NCBI GenBank assembly: GCA_002490705.1
Contig: DKUO01000032.1
Span: 2,174 to 66,173, forward strand
Direction of reading: 5' to 3'
Origin: Lachnospiraceae bacterium UBA7202
GTDB lineage: Bacteria; Bacillota; Clostridia; Lachnospirales; Lachnospiraceae
DNA: 64,000 nt
The notes beneath the pieces are model-generated. The model was not told where the DNA came from. It saw only the letters and a program-made list of their open reading frames with translations, and did not search any database. Shown piece after piece: positions 26,164 to 33,611 of the stretch. Positions within the stretch are counted from its first letter, which is position 1; every line of letters begins with the position of its first letter. The position numbers and the translations under genes were made by a program.

Positions 26164-27423
26164 TTACTCCATGTCAGAATCTGCGCTTCGCCTCTCTTTA
26201 TTCAACCCGCCGCTCATGTGGGAAACATTACTTTTTAAAAAGCTGGCACGGAACACGGCGTCCTCCCCATATTTTTCGCGAAGCCGGTCTACCGCCCTGT
26301 CCAGCTTTTCCAGTTTATCGCTCTTCTCCAAATCAAAAATACTGTACTGCCGGACGGCTCCATCCTGCACCTTTGATGTATGGACGCCGATCTGCCGGAT
26401 AGGTGTTTTTTTATCCCACAGTTTCCCCAATATCAGGCAGGCCGCCTCGTAGATTTCCTCGGTGATATTCGTGGGGGAATCCAGCTGCATCTGCTTATTC
26501 ATTCGCTTAAACTCACAGGTAGTCAAATGTACGCTGACCACGCTGACCATCACATCGTCAGCCCGGAGTCTTGCCCCCACTGTCTCACTGAGCGATAGAA
26601 GTAAATGCCTGGCGTACTCCTCGGTCACGATATCCACCGGGGCCGTCAGGCTGTTGCCGTAGCCCTTGTTCGCCTCATGAAAAACCATGGCGGGATCAAG
26701 ATCGCCGCCCCGTGCAAATCCCTGAATGGTCTGCCCGTGCTTTTTCAGATGGGCGCTGATCATTCCTTCGTCCGCTTTTGCCAGTTCGCCTATCGTCCGT
26801 ATCCCCAGCCGGTGCAGTGTCTCCACAGTCGCCCGTCCCACAAAAAACAGATCGGAAACGGGAAGCGGCCACATTTTCTCTTCGACCTCCTCCGGAAAAA
26901 GGGTATGCACCTTATCCGGCTTGGAAAAATCACCGGCTGTCTTGGACAGCAGAAAGTTTGTGGACACTCCCACATTTACCGTAAATCCCAGCTCATCCCG
27001 GATTCTGTCCTTCAGTTCATGCGCGAGTTTTACCATCTGCCCGCGGCCATACAGCTTCTCAAAGCCTTCAAACACAATCCACGCCTCGTCGATACTGTAC
27101 TGGATCACGTTGTCGCTGTACTCTTTCAATATCTTAATAAAGGCCCTGGAGGAAGTGACATACAAGCCATAGTCCGGCGGCACAATCACCAGTCCCGGAC
27201 ATTTTCTCTGTGCCGCCACAATGGGCTCTCCGGTCTGAATGCCGTATTTCTTAGCCGGCGTACTCTTGGCAAGGACAATGCCATGGCGCTTTTCCTGATC
27301 TCCGCCCACAATACTCGGAATCTGCCTGATATCCTCTTTCTCTCCTAACACGTTTACTCTGTAGGCTGCCGTCCAGGAAAGAAACGCCGAATTAACGTCG
27401 ATATGAAAAACATATTTTCCCAT
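26164..27423 (-). CDS. dinB: Y-family DNA polymerase IV
   Basis: A 419-residue translesion polymerase. Metal-binding motifs are HIDVNSAFLSW (Asp near residue 8) and QYSIDEAWIVFEG (Asp-Glu near 105). The helix-hairpin-helix region lies at LHRLGIRTIGELAKAD, and the little finger domain follows. A short C-terminal extension with KERRSADSD ends the protein. GGAGG lies 8 bases before the ATG at 27423; a GTG at 27432 is less likely. The promoter region holds a LexA-like box, so SOS induction is expected. It copies damaged DNA with low fidelity. Confidence 0.95.
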   Translation of the reverse strand: MGKYVFHIDVNSAFLSWTAAYRVNVLGEKEDIRQIPSIVGGDQEKRHGIVLAKSTPAKKYGIQTGEPIVAAQRKCPGLVIVPPDYGLYVTSSRAFIKILKEYSDNVIQYSIDEAWIVFEGFEKLYGRGQMVKLAHELKDRIRDELGFTVNVGVSTNFLLSKTAGDFSKPDKVHTLFPEEVEEKMWPLPVSDLFFVGRATVETLHRLGIRTIGELAKADEGMISAHLKKHGQTIQGFARGGDLDPAMVFHEANKGYGNSLTAPVDIVTEEYARHLLLSLSETVGARLRADDVMVSVVSVHLTTCEFKRMNKQMQLDSPTNITEEIYEAACLILGKLWDKKTPIRQIGVHTSKVQDGAVRQYSIFDLEKSDKLEKLDRAVDRLREKYGEDAVFRASFLKSNVSHMSGGLNKERRSADSDME

Positions 27424-27459
27424 TCCCTTCACCTCCTCCCCGTCTATGCCTATAACACC

Positions 27460-27488
27460 ATATTAGCAAACGTATGTTCTTATGTAAA
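27460..27488 (-). promoter_or_regulatory. dinB promoter with LexA/DinR-like SOS box
   Basis: On the minus strand TTTACA (27488-27483), 17 bases, TAATAT (27465-27460). The spacer holds GAACATACGTTT (27479-27468), seven of eight matches to the Gram-positive LexA core GAAC-N4-GTTC. A repressor here would block the polymerase. Confidence 0.7.
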
Positions 27489-27601
27489 GATGTAATTCTT
27501 GAAAACTCTGCCCCAAACTTTCCCTTCAGAATTGCCGCACCTTTGCCGATAATTATTACATAACCAGTAAAACACAACGTTTTCAGACAGGAGTATCAAA
27601 T

Positions 27602-27865
27602 ATGGCAAATAGGAATTACATAAATGAAATGACAGCTATGAAGCAAGTTATGGATTCTATGGAGCTATCCATAAAGCTGCGCAATCAGGCGCGTGCAGAA
27701 CGCAGGGCGGAAGATGCGGAGAACGCAAGGCGCGATTTTCAGAAGAAACTGTTGCGCGCCGCTAACAGTAAGTTAGAACTGGAAGCCGAAGTCTCCGGCG
27801 TCAAAGGCGCAGAGGACGCCGTACAGCGGGATCAGCTTATGTGCATGATGATGGCGGGTTTTTAA
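27602..27865 (+). CDS. Small charged helical protein of unknown function
   Basis: An 87-residue soluble protein, not recognised. The sequence is rich in Ala, Arg, Glu and Lys and probably one long helix or coiled coil (for example LRNQARAERRAEDAENARRD). It ends with MCMMMAGF, a short hydrophobic, Met-rich tail. AGGAG lies about 8 bases before the ATG. A terminator hairpin begins inside the last codons (GGCGGGTTTTTAA). Codon use is like the neighbours, so it seems a real gene of a single-gene unit. It is divergent from dinB; a link to SOS is possible but unproven. Confidence 0.7.
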   Translation: MANRNYINEMTAMKQVMDSMELSIKLRNQARAERRAEDAENARRDFQKKLLRAANSKLELEAEVSGVKGAEDAVQRDQLMCMMMAGF

Positions 27866-27886
27866 AACCCGCCATTTTTTCTTACA
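27854..27886 (+). terminator. Terminator overlapping the stop of the 87-residue gene
   Basis: GGCGGGTTTT pairs with AAAACCCGCC and is followed by ATTTTTTC. The stop codon TAA sits in the loop. Confidence 0.85.
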
Positions 27887-28640
27887 ACGCTCCCAACAGT
27901 TCCTCATGCACCTTCCCATTGGAAGCCGCAATGCTTCCTTTTCTCAGAAAACTCAGCGGTTCCCCCGCAAAATCCGTTACTGTTCCTCCGGCCTCCTCCA
28001 CCAAAAGCATCCCGGCCGCAAAATCCCACGGGCTTAAGCGCGGCTCGAAAAATCCGCCGGTACGCCCACAGGCCACATAAGCCAAATCTAACGCCGCCGC
28101 CCCTGTCCTGCGAATATCCTGGGCCTTGTCAAACACGCGCTGCATCCGCCGGAAATTTTCCTCCGCCAGCTCCCTGTCATAGGGCGAAGTGCCCACGGAA
28201 ATGATAGTCTCGCTCAAGGTTTCCGCTTCCGAAACGTGAATGGGCGTTCCGTTTAAGAAGCTGCCCTGCCCGCTCTGCGCATAATACACATCCTCCCGAA
28301 AGGGATCATAAATAACCCCCATCGTGATCCTTCCCTTTTCGTACAATCCCAGCGATACCACGCTGTGCTGGTAATCATGGATCAGGTTCGTTGTGCCGTC
28401 TATGGGGTCGAGAATCCAATAGGTGTCTGCGGCCATCTCATGCAGTCCCTCCTCTTCCCCCAAAAACTGGATATCAGGGAAACGGCTTCGCAGTTCGCGA
28501 AACAAAAACGCCTGAATGTCGGTATCCACCTGCGTCACATAGTCCGCCCGCCCCTTCGTCTTAATATGTCCCGCCTTTTCCCGGTTTTCCACAAAGGCTC
28601 TGGTTCTTTTTACCAGTGCAATGATCTCCTGAATTTCCAT
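27882..28640 (-). CDS. Inositol monophosphatase-family phosphatase
   Basis: A 252-residue cytoplasmic enzyme. The three metal motifs are present: FLGEEEG (about residues 63-69), WILDPIDGTTNL (82-93) and SPWDFAAGMLLVEEAGG (196-212). Such proteins remove phosphate from inositol phosphates, from 3'-phosphoadenosine phosphate (CysQ) or from sugar phosphates; the exact substrate is open. AAGGAG lies before the ATG at 28640, one base after the stop of the NhaC gene, so the two are translated together. Confidence 0.9.
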   Translation of the reverse strand: MEIQEIIALVKRTRAFVENREKAGHIKTKGRADYVTQVDTDIQAFLFRELRSRFPDIQFLGEEEGLHEMAADTYWILDPIDGTTNLIHDYQHSVVSLGLYEKGRITMGVIYDPFREDVYYAQSGQGSFLNGTPIHVSEAETLSETIISVGTSPYDRELAEENFRRMQRVFDKAQDIRRTGAAALDLAYVACGRTGGFFEPRLSPWDFAAGMLLVEEAGGTVTDFAGEPLSFLRKGSIAASNGKVHEELLGAL

Positions 28641-28641
28641 T

Positions 28642-30006
28642 TTATTTCTCCTTCCTGCCATACCCCGTCGCCACCGCAATAACCAGTACCACCAGCATAC
28701 ACAGAGAATAATAATTCACCAGGGGCACGGCTCCCGGCGCCACTGCATACCCTTCCCCGAACTGGGCGGACAGCTGCGCCGGAATGACGCAGTGTACGGT
28801 CCAAGGCGCCAAAAAGCAGAATACGCACCCGGTACAATCCATCAAATTCGCACGCCGGTATCTGTCTACCCCCGCCTTTTCCCCGATCTCATTGATCAGG
28901 TCGCCGAGGGCTACGATCGCTACGGAAATAACACCTGTTACCATGCTCAAAATTCCCACAGACAGAACAATGGTCGCCTCTGTGCTCCGTTCTCTTTTTG
29001 CCAGTCTGGCCAGAAGCCTTCCCACATCTTCGAAAAGACCGCTGCGCTCCAGCACCCCCAAAAGCGCAAAAACCCCGATCAGCATTGCCATCGTGCCCGC
29101 CGTACCCGTAATGGCTTCTATGACCACCCCGGACACAGAAAATCCGCCGGGAAACGCGATCAGATCCCCCACCGTATAGATCCCGGAAAGCAGTCCCGCG
29201 GCGATTCCCGCAAGAATCCCCCATGACAGGGCGGTGATCAGATGTTTTTTCATCATACAAAGCACAATGATCGTGAGGGGCACCACCAGCATAACCAAGC
29301 TGACCGGATTGGCCGCTCCCTCCGCCGTCTCCATGGCGGAACCTCCGTCTGTGGTTTTGGAAAACAGCAGAAACAGGAGCAATGCGCCCGCCGCAGCAGG
29401 CAGACTGTATCGTGTTCTCGTCTTCACAACGGTTCCCAGATCCGCGTGCTGTGTGGCGGAAGAAGCAATGGTCGTATCCGAAATCGGCCCCAGATTATCG
29501 CCGAACGCCGCTCCCGACACGATGGCGCCTATCATAAATTCCGGCGCCGCCCCGGCCATCACACCCACAGGAAATAAAATCGGAATCACCACAAAGTAAG
29601 CGCCAACCGAAGTACCCGTGGCAAATGCCAGCAGACAGGTGATTAAAAAACTGGCCGCCACAAAAAGCTTCCCTGTAAAGCCGGCCGCCACCACATAGGC
29701 CGCAATCGTCTGCACCGCACCGCTGGCCGAGATCAATTTCCCCGAAACGGCCGCCAAAATCACCGCCAGCACAATCACGGCGAACATGGGCTTACTCAGT
29801 CCGTATACCAGCGCTTCCCCATAAGCTTTTTCGTTCTTTGCAAAAATAACGCCCGTTACTAACGCTGCAAAAAATGCCAGCACGTATCCGTTCACATTGG
29901 ACTGGCTGACAGCCGCCCAGAAAATCATCGCACCGGCAGCGATAAGCGGTGACAAACTTCCAACTCTCCCGAAGCGGTACTCTATTCTCTGCCTATTTCC
30001 ATCCAT
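28642..30006 (-). CDS. Na+/H+ antiporter, NhaC family
   Basis: A 454-residue membrane protein with about twelve hydrophobic segments. The NhaC signature region is GAAFGDNLGPISDTTIASSA (about residues 168-187), with conserved polar residues inside the membrane. GGGAGG lies 8 bases before the ATG at 30006. Family members exchange Na+ or small organic solutes (malate/lactate in MleN) for protons, so solute exchange cannot be excluded. The linked inositol-phosphatase gene downstream is an unusual partner. Confidence 0.9.
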   Translation of the reverse strand: MDGNRQRIEYRFGRVGSLSPLIAAGAMIFWAAVSQSNVNGYVLAFFAALVTGVIFAKNEKAYGEALVYGLSKPMFAVIVLAVILAAVSGKLISASGAVQTIAAYVVAAGFTGKLFVAASFLITCLLAFATGTSVGAYFVVIPILFPVGVMAGAAPEFMIGAIVSGAAFGDNLGPISDTTIASSATQHADLGTVVKTRTRYSLPAAAGALLLFLLFSKTTDGGSAMETAEGAANPVSLVMLVVPLTIIVLCMMKKHLITALSWGILAGIAAGLLSGIYTVGDLIAFPGGFSVSGVVIEAITGTAGTMAMLIGVFALLGVLERSGLFEDVGRLLARLAKRERSTEATIVLSVGILSMVTGVISVAIVALGDLINEIGEKAGVDRYRRANLMDCTGCVFCFLAPWTVHCVIPAQLSAQFGEGYAVAPGAVPLVNYYSLCMLVVLVIAVATGYGRKEK

Positions 30007-30145
30007 CTCATTTTCCTCCCAAAACCGGAAAGCATCCGCGCCTTCTTGACCTTACGATCGTTATCCTTTTATGATGTGAGAAATGCCTCTCCAACATTAT
30101 ACGACCCATAATACGCTCCACACAATCATTTTTTGTCATGTGACC

Positions 30146-30173
30146 GTCACCTTTTTCCGTCCCCGTTCGTATA
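30146..30173 (+). promoter_or_regulatory. Candidate ECF-type promoter of the sigma operon
   Basis: GTCACC (30146-30151), 16 bases, CGTATA (30168-30173). The spacing and the CGT-start -10 are like ECF promoters, and it lies about 40 bases before the sigma gene, as expected for autoregulation. It does not fit a housekeeping promoter. Confidence 0.5.
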
Positions 30174-30213
30174 TAGGGTAAGAGGCCTCGAAAGTAACAG
30201 AAAGGAGAAGACC

Positions 30214-30684
30214 GTGAGCGAAGAAAAAGAGCCTGAAATCAACCGTATCCTGCAAAACTACGGCGACGCGCTCTACCGCACCGCCTACCTGCTTCTGGGG
30301 AATCCCCATGATGTACAGGACGCCTTGCAGGAAACACTATTACGCTATCTGGAAAAAGCACCCGCATTTGTTTCCGGGGATCACGAAAAAGCATGGCTTC
30401 TGCGGGTAACCGCGAACTGCTGTAAAGACCTTCTGCGCTTTCAAAAGAGGCATTCCTGTCTTGATCTGGATGGACTACAGGAACAGCTTCCCGCGCCGGA
30501 AGAGCAGCACCTTGTACTGGAGCTCTACACCCTGCCCGTCAAATGGAAAACGGTGCTTATCCTACATTACTTTGAGGGATATTCCGTCAGGGAAATCGGA
30601 GCAATTCTCGGAATCACGGAAGCCGCCGCAAAGAAACGCCTGCAGAGAGCGAGGGAGGCATTAAAGCGGGAGCTGTCTTCCTAA
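30214..30684 (+). CDS. ECF-type RNA polymerase sigma factor
   Basis: A 156-residue sigma factor. Region 2 is YRTAYLLLGNPHDVQDALQE with WLLRVTANCCKDLLR, and region 4 is LPVKWKTVLILHYFEGYSVR followed by EIGAILGITEAAAKKRLQRA. The GTG at 30214 is chosen because GGAG lies six bases upstream; a longer frame from 30133 would run through the presumed promoter. The second gene of the operon codes for a single-pass membrane protein that is probably its anti-sigma factor. Confidence 0.9.
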   Translation: MSEEKEPEINRILQNYGDALYRTAYLLLGNPHDVQDALQETLLRYLEKAPAFVSGDHEKAWLLRVTANCCKDLLRFQKRHSCLDLDGLQEQLPAPEEQHLVLELYTLPVKWKTVLILHYFEGYSVREIGAILGITEAAAKKRLQRAREALKRELSS

Positions 30685-30723
30685 AAAAAGCAAGCAGAAA
30701 ATCCAGAAAAAGGAGAGTCCACT

Positions 30724-31296
30724 ATGAATGATAAGGAATTAGAAAAAGAATTACTGCAATTAAAATATCATATCACGATGCCCGGCCAAGTGGCGGACGA
30801 GCTGACAGAAGCCTGTCTGGAAAACCGCCATGAAAAACGCCGCCCCGGCCATCACCCCAGCCGTTACCGCAAGCTATGCACAGCCGCAGCGGCCATACTG
30901 CTTTGTCTCTGCGCCGTCGGTTCTACTTCTTTTGCCTACAACACCTATCAGGAAAAACAGCTCGCTGTCTTTATGAACCCGGAGCTGACGCAGGCTCAAA
31001 TCGAATCCCTCGGCAGTGAGCTCGCCGAAATAGCCGACGTCTCAGCCTGTCAGTATATCAGCGGAGACGAGGCATGGGCGGAATTTAAGGCCGCCTATTT
31101 CTCCGACAGTCCTGAGGCGGAAGCGCTGGCCGACGGCTTTACGGAAAACCCTCTCGCTGATTCCTTCAATTATAAGGTGAGTGTCCGGCTGGGCGCAGAC
31201 ACGGAAGCTGTCCGCAAACAGATCGAAAGCCTCCCCGGCGTGCGGAAAATTACCACCGTGCGGGAGGCAAAGCAGGAAATGCAAGACAGAAACTAA
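30724..31296 (+). CDS. Putative anti-sigma membrane protein with FtsX-like extracellular domain
   Basis: A 190-residue protein, 39 bases after the sigma gene. The N-terminal 48 residues are cytoplasmic and charged (MNDKELEKELLQLKYHITMP). One membrane segment follows (about 50-68, LCTAAAAILLCLCAVGSTSF). The outer 115 residues resemble the extracellular domain of the cell-division protein FtsX: VFMNPELTQAQIESLGSEL, then EAWAEFKAAY, NPLADSFNYKVSV and LPGVRKITTVREAK. In FtsX this domain contacts wall hydrolases. The short cytoplasmic part probably holds the sigma factor; this is inferred from gene order. A terminator follows. Confidence 0.75.
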   Translation: MNDKELEKELLQLKYHITMPGQVADELTEACLENRHEKRRPGHHPSRYRKLCTAAAAILLCLCAVGSTSFAYNTYQEKQLAVFMNPELTQAQIESLGSELAEIADVSACQYISGDEAWAEFKAAYFSDSPEAEALADGFTENPLADSFNYKVSVRLGADTEAVRKQIESLPGVRKITTVREAKQEMQDRN

Positions 31297-31352
31297 AATA
31301 AATAAATAAAGAAACAGATAAAAACCAAAGCGCGAGCAAAGTAAACAAAATA

Positions 31353-31393
31353 CCGCTTCCACTGCTGATGCCAAAGGCGGTGGAAGCGGCTCT
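31353..31393 (+). terminator. Terminator after the sigma operon
   Basis: CCGCTTCCACTGC and GCGGTGGAAGCGG form a 13-position stem (one G-T pair) followed by CTCTTTAT. It separates the sigma operon from the convergent HigA remnant. Confidence 0.75.
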
Positions 31394-31603
31394 TTATCCC
31401 ATCTGTACATGCTCAAAGGTAGAAATACTATTGATTTCTTCCATCAGCTGTATTTTTGTATTTCTAATGTCAATATCATCCTGAATTCTTGATACCGGAA
31501 CATGAACTTCCTGCGCTAATCTATATGCGGATAATCCAAGCGGTGACATGAATTCTTCCGATAATATTTCACTCATTTTGGGAGTTTCAATATAATTTTC
31601 CAT
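31394..31603 (-). pseudogene. HigA-type antitoxin with internal deletion
   Basis: A 69-residue frame that begins like HigA antitoxins: SEILSEEFMSPLGLSAYRLA, then QEVHVPVSRIQD. It then jumps directly to DIDIRNTKIQLMEEINS, which belongs to the C-terminal part of the family. About 30-35 residues, including most of the DNA-binding core, are missing, probably lost by recombination between similar IQD and IQND codons. The frame is kept. AGGAGG lies before the ATG, and a strong promoter is intact (31677-31649). No HigB toxin gene is seen upstream. Function as a repressor is doubtful. Confidence 0.75.
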
Positions 31604-31648
31604 AGCCGCCTCCTCTCTAATGATAATCCACTATATAAAAGTTGTTTC

Positions 31649-31677
31649 ATTTTACCCTTTATATGTGTATATGTCAA
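31649..31677 (-). promoter_or_regulatory. Promoter of the HigA remnant
   Basis: On the minus strand TTGACA (31677-31672), 17 bases, TAAAAT (31654-31649); close to consensus. Confidence 0.7.
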
Positions 31678-31695
31678 TTCAGATTCAGCTTTTAT

Positions 31696-31721
31696 AATTA
31701 GTACTTGACATTGTACTAATT
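31696..31721. promoter_or_regulatory. 26-base dyad, candidate operator
   Basis: AATTAGTAC and GTACTAATT are perfect 9-base inverted arms separated by TTGACATT. It lies about 19 bases before the -35 of the HigA remnant and may be its ancient operator or that of a lost neighbour. Outside the dyad, up to 31780, I see nothing else. Confidence 0.5.
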
Positions 31722-31784
31722 CGTATGATGATATTATTCTATAACCAAAAACAAGTCAGATATGCCTTACAATATAAATTTGAA

Positions 31785-31917
31785 AAAAAAGAAATAGCCG
31801 TCCCGCTCACTGGCAATGACTGGACGACTATCTCTCAAAGTCTAATTTAGTTTTCGCCGGGACGGGTAGCGCGCACTACCTTCCGGCTGTCCTGTTAAGT
31901 ATATTATATACAACCTG
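31785..31917. other. Two-hairpin 3' remnant resembling a type I toxin locus
   Basis: Hairpin one pairs ATAGCCGTCC-like arms with GGACGACTAT (about 31794-31832); read on the minus strand it is followed by TTTCTTTTTTTT. About 30 bases later there is a second structured block, GCCGGGACGGGTAG ... CTACCTTCCGGC (about 31857-31889). This layout is like the 3' region of Hol_Tox-type loci such as the one at 33289-33611, but no toxin frame remains on the plus strand, only a short Lys-rich end. It is probably a decayed locus. Confidence 0.35.
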
Positions 31918-31957
31918 ACAGACTTTTTCAATAACAGAAAAAGCACAATCCAAATTT

Positions 31958-33148
31958 TTACTGCCGCTTCACAAAATCCTCATACAGCGGTGACATATCC
32001 CGCAGCCGACCCACAATCTCTTTCAATGCCTCCACTGTCCTGTCAATCTCTTCCCTTGTATTTTCTTCCGAAAGCGTCAATCGCAGCGACCCGTGGGCAA
32101 TCTCGTGGGGCAGGCCGATCGCCAAAAGCACATGGGAGGGATCAAGCGCTCCCGAGGTGCAGGCCGATCCGCTTGAACCGCAGATACCCTTCTGATCCAA
32201 CAGGATTAACAGCGACTCGCCCTCTATGAACCGGAAACAAAAATTAGCGTTATTGGAAAGCCTGTCCTGCCTGTGCCCATTCAATCTGGTATAAGGAATT
32301 TCCGCAAGCACCCGGTCAATCAGATAATCCCGCAAGGCTGTTTCCCGCTCCATCCGCTCCTGCATCGTCTCTCCTGAAAGCGCCGCCGCTTTTCCGAAGC
32401 CCACAATTCCCGGTACGTTCAAAGTGCCCGCTCTACGTCCCCTCTCCTGTGCACCGCCGTGAATGAGAGGGCCAAGCCGCAGATTTTCTCTGCAATACAA
32501 TATGCCGACCCCTTTAGGCCCGTTTAATTTATGTCCGCTGGCGGAAAGCAGATCAATATGCATCTCTTCCACGTTGATAGGAATATGCCCATAGGCCTGC
32601 ACCGCATCCGTATGAAACAAAATGCCCTTTTCATGCGCGATCTGTCCTAATGTTTCAATCGGCTCGATCGTCCCGATCTCATTGTTGGCCGCCATAATGG
32701 AAATCAGTATGGTATCCGGCCGAATCGCCCGTTGCAGAGCCTCCGGCGCCACCTTTCCCTCCGCATCCACATCCAGATAGGTCACCTCATAACCCTGTCT
32801 TTCCAGATATTCACAAGTATGCAATATCGCATGGTGTTCAATTTTGCTGGTAATGATATGTCTGCCCTTATCCGCCAATCCTTCCGCTGTCGCGCGGATC
32901 GCCCAGTTATCAGACTCACTGCCGCCCGCTGTAAAATAAATCTCGTTGGGTTTCGCGCCGATCAACGCTGCCGCCTGCTCCCTCGCCTTTCCCACCGCCT
33001 TCTTCGCCTCCCCCGCGAAGGTGTAGATCGCAGAGGGATTCGCGTAGTTGTCCCGGAAATACGGCAGCATTTCCTGTAGCACTTCCTCCCGCACTCTGGT
33101 GGTAGCCGCATTGTCCAAGTAGATTCTCCGATTTTCTTTTTCTTCCAT
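31958..33148 (-). CDS. Cysteine desulfurase, NifS/IscS family
   Basis: A 396-residue PLP enzyme that takes sulfur from cysteine for Fe-S cluster, tRNA or cofactor synthesis. Features: IYLDNAATT at the start, the PLP lysine in SASGHKLNGPKG (about residue 200), KIEHHAILHT with the PLP-stacking His, and the active cysteine in GICGSSGSACTSGALDPSHV. The long loop around that cysteine and the SCTSG-like motif place it with the NifS/IscS group. GGAGG lies 5 bases before the ATG at 33148; earlier ATGs at 33151 and 33160 are too close to or overlap it. No IscU/NifU gene is next to it. Confidence 0.93.
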   Translation of the reverse strand: MEEKENRRIYLDNAATTRVREEVLQEMLPYFRDNYANPSAIYTFAGEAKKAVGKAREQAAALIGAKPNEIYFTAGGSESDNWAIRATAEGLADKGRHIITSKIEHHAILHTCEYLERQGYEVTYLDVDAEGKVAPEALQRAIRPDTILISIMAANNEIGTIEPIETLGQIAHEKGILFHTDAVQAYGHIPINVEEMHIDLLSASGHKLNGPKGVGILYCRENLRLGPLIHGGAQERGRRAGTLNVPGIVGFGKAAALSGETMQERMERETALRDYLIDRVLAEIPYTRLNGHRQDRLSNNANFCFRFIEGESLLILLDQKGICGSSGSACTSGALDPSHVLLAIGLPHEIAHGSLRLTLSEENTREEIDRTVEALKEIVGRLRDMSPLYEDFVKRQ

Positions 33149-33288
33149 CATATCCTCCATTCCACACAGGCAAGTAATACTCTATTCCTATCTGTTTACT
33201 ATACTATAAGATATTATAACAGGCTTGCAGAAATCCGCAAGCCCTAATCTGATATTAAAACTATGTTCAAATTTTCGATACAATTCAA

Positions 33289-33317
33289 TTGAAATTTTCC
33301 CACCATAATGTTATGAT
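33289..33317 (+). promoter_or_regulatory. Promoter of the small toxin gene
   Basis: TTGAAA (33289-33294), 17 bases, TATGAT (33312-33317). Transcription should begin near 33324, exactly where the left inverted arm starts. Confidence 0.75.
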
Positions 33318-33390
33318 AAACGGTAAGAAGAGCAACCGTGTTACAAGGTGGTAGCCTCCCTAAACTTGCAAAAGAGGGGAGGTGGTGCAG

Positions 33391-33486
33391 ATGAGTACAT
33401 ACGAAGTTTTAACATTGTTAATTCTATTCGGAACGTTTCTTGTCGCGCTGCTTGCCTACATAGATAGGAACAACAAGCGAAAATAA
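33391..33486 (+). CDS. 31-residue holin-like toxin (type I, Hol_Tox family)
   Basis: The frame begins MSTYEVLTLLILFGTF and continues to a Lys/Arg/Asn tail ending NNKRK. The layout is short polar start, one membrane helix of about 20 residues, and a basic end, matching the 'putative holin-like toxin' family (relatives of TxpA/BsrG). GGGGAGGTGG lies about 6 bases before the ATG. A bidirectional terminator begins at the stop codon, and an antisense promoter lies beyond it. Such peptides damage the membrane when the RNA antitoxin is lost. The gene was recognised directly from the sequence; it is too short for usual gene finders. Confidence 0.85.
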   Translation: MSTYEVLTLLILFGTFLVALLAYIDRNNKRK

Positions 33487-33576
33487 ATAAGCCTACCTTG
33501 TACTTGGCCGTGCAGGTAGGCTTATTATATAAGCATATCGGAGGCTAACCACTTTGTGGGCGGTTGCTCTTCTTAT
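33480..33576 (-). ncRNA. Candidate antisense RNA antitoxin
   Basis: A promoter on the minus strand (TTGAAA 33611-33606, 17 bases, TATAAT 33588-33583) should start an RNA near 33576. It would run about 95 bases to the terminator GCCTACC...GGTAGGC followed by TTATTTATTTTC. It overlaps the 3' part of the toxin transcript. No reading frame is present in it. Confidence 0.65.
33487..33525. terminator. Bidirectional terminator between toxin and antisense RNA
   Basis: ATAAGCCTACC and GGTAGGCTTAT form an 11-bp stem. The minus-strand side has the better T tract (TTATTTATTTTC); the plus side has TTATTATAT. Confidence 0.8.
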
Positions 33577-33582
33577 GTCATA

Positions 33583-33611
33583 ATTATATTGCAAACAGAA
33601 GAAACTTTCAA
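33583..33611 (-). promoter_or_regulatory. Antisense promoter facing the toxin gene
   Basis: TTGAAA-N17-TATAAT on the minus strand, 33611 to 33583. Its -35 hexamer is identical to that of the toxin promoter and its -10 differs by one base. Confidence 0.75.

Larger units (their letters stand above)
33324..33575. repeat. Inverted arms bounding the toxin locus
   Basis: TAAGAAGAGCAACCG (33324-33338) is the perfect reverse complement of 33561-33575. A second block, GTGGTAGCCTCC (33348-33359), matches the complement of GGAGGCTAACCAC (33540-33552) with one bulged base. The arms lie at the start points of the two convergent transcripts. Confidence 0.9.

Noticed and set aside
30133..30213. Upstream extension of the sigma factor to an ATG at 30133
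   Set aside because: It would place the ECF-like promoter inside the gene and lacks a ribosome site; the GTG at 30214 has a good one.
31705..31740. Plus-strand promoter from the TTGACA within the dyad
   Set aside because: No acceptable -10 at 16-18 bases; the better promoter is on the minus strand at 31649-31677.
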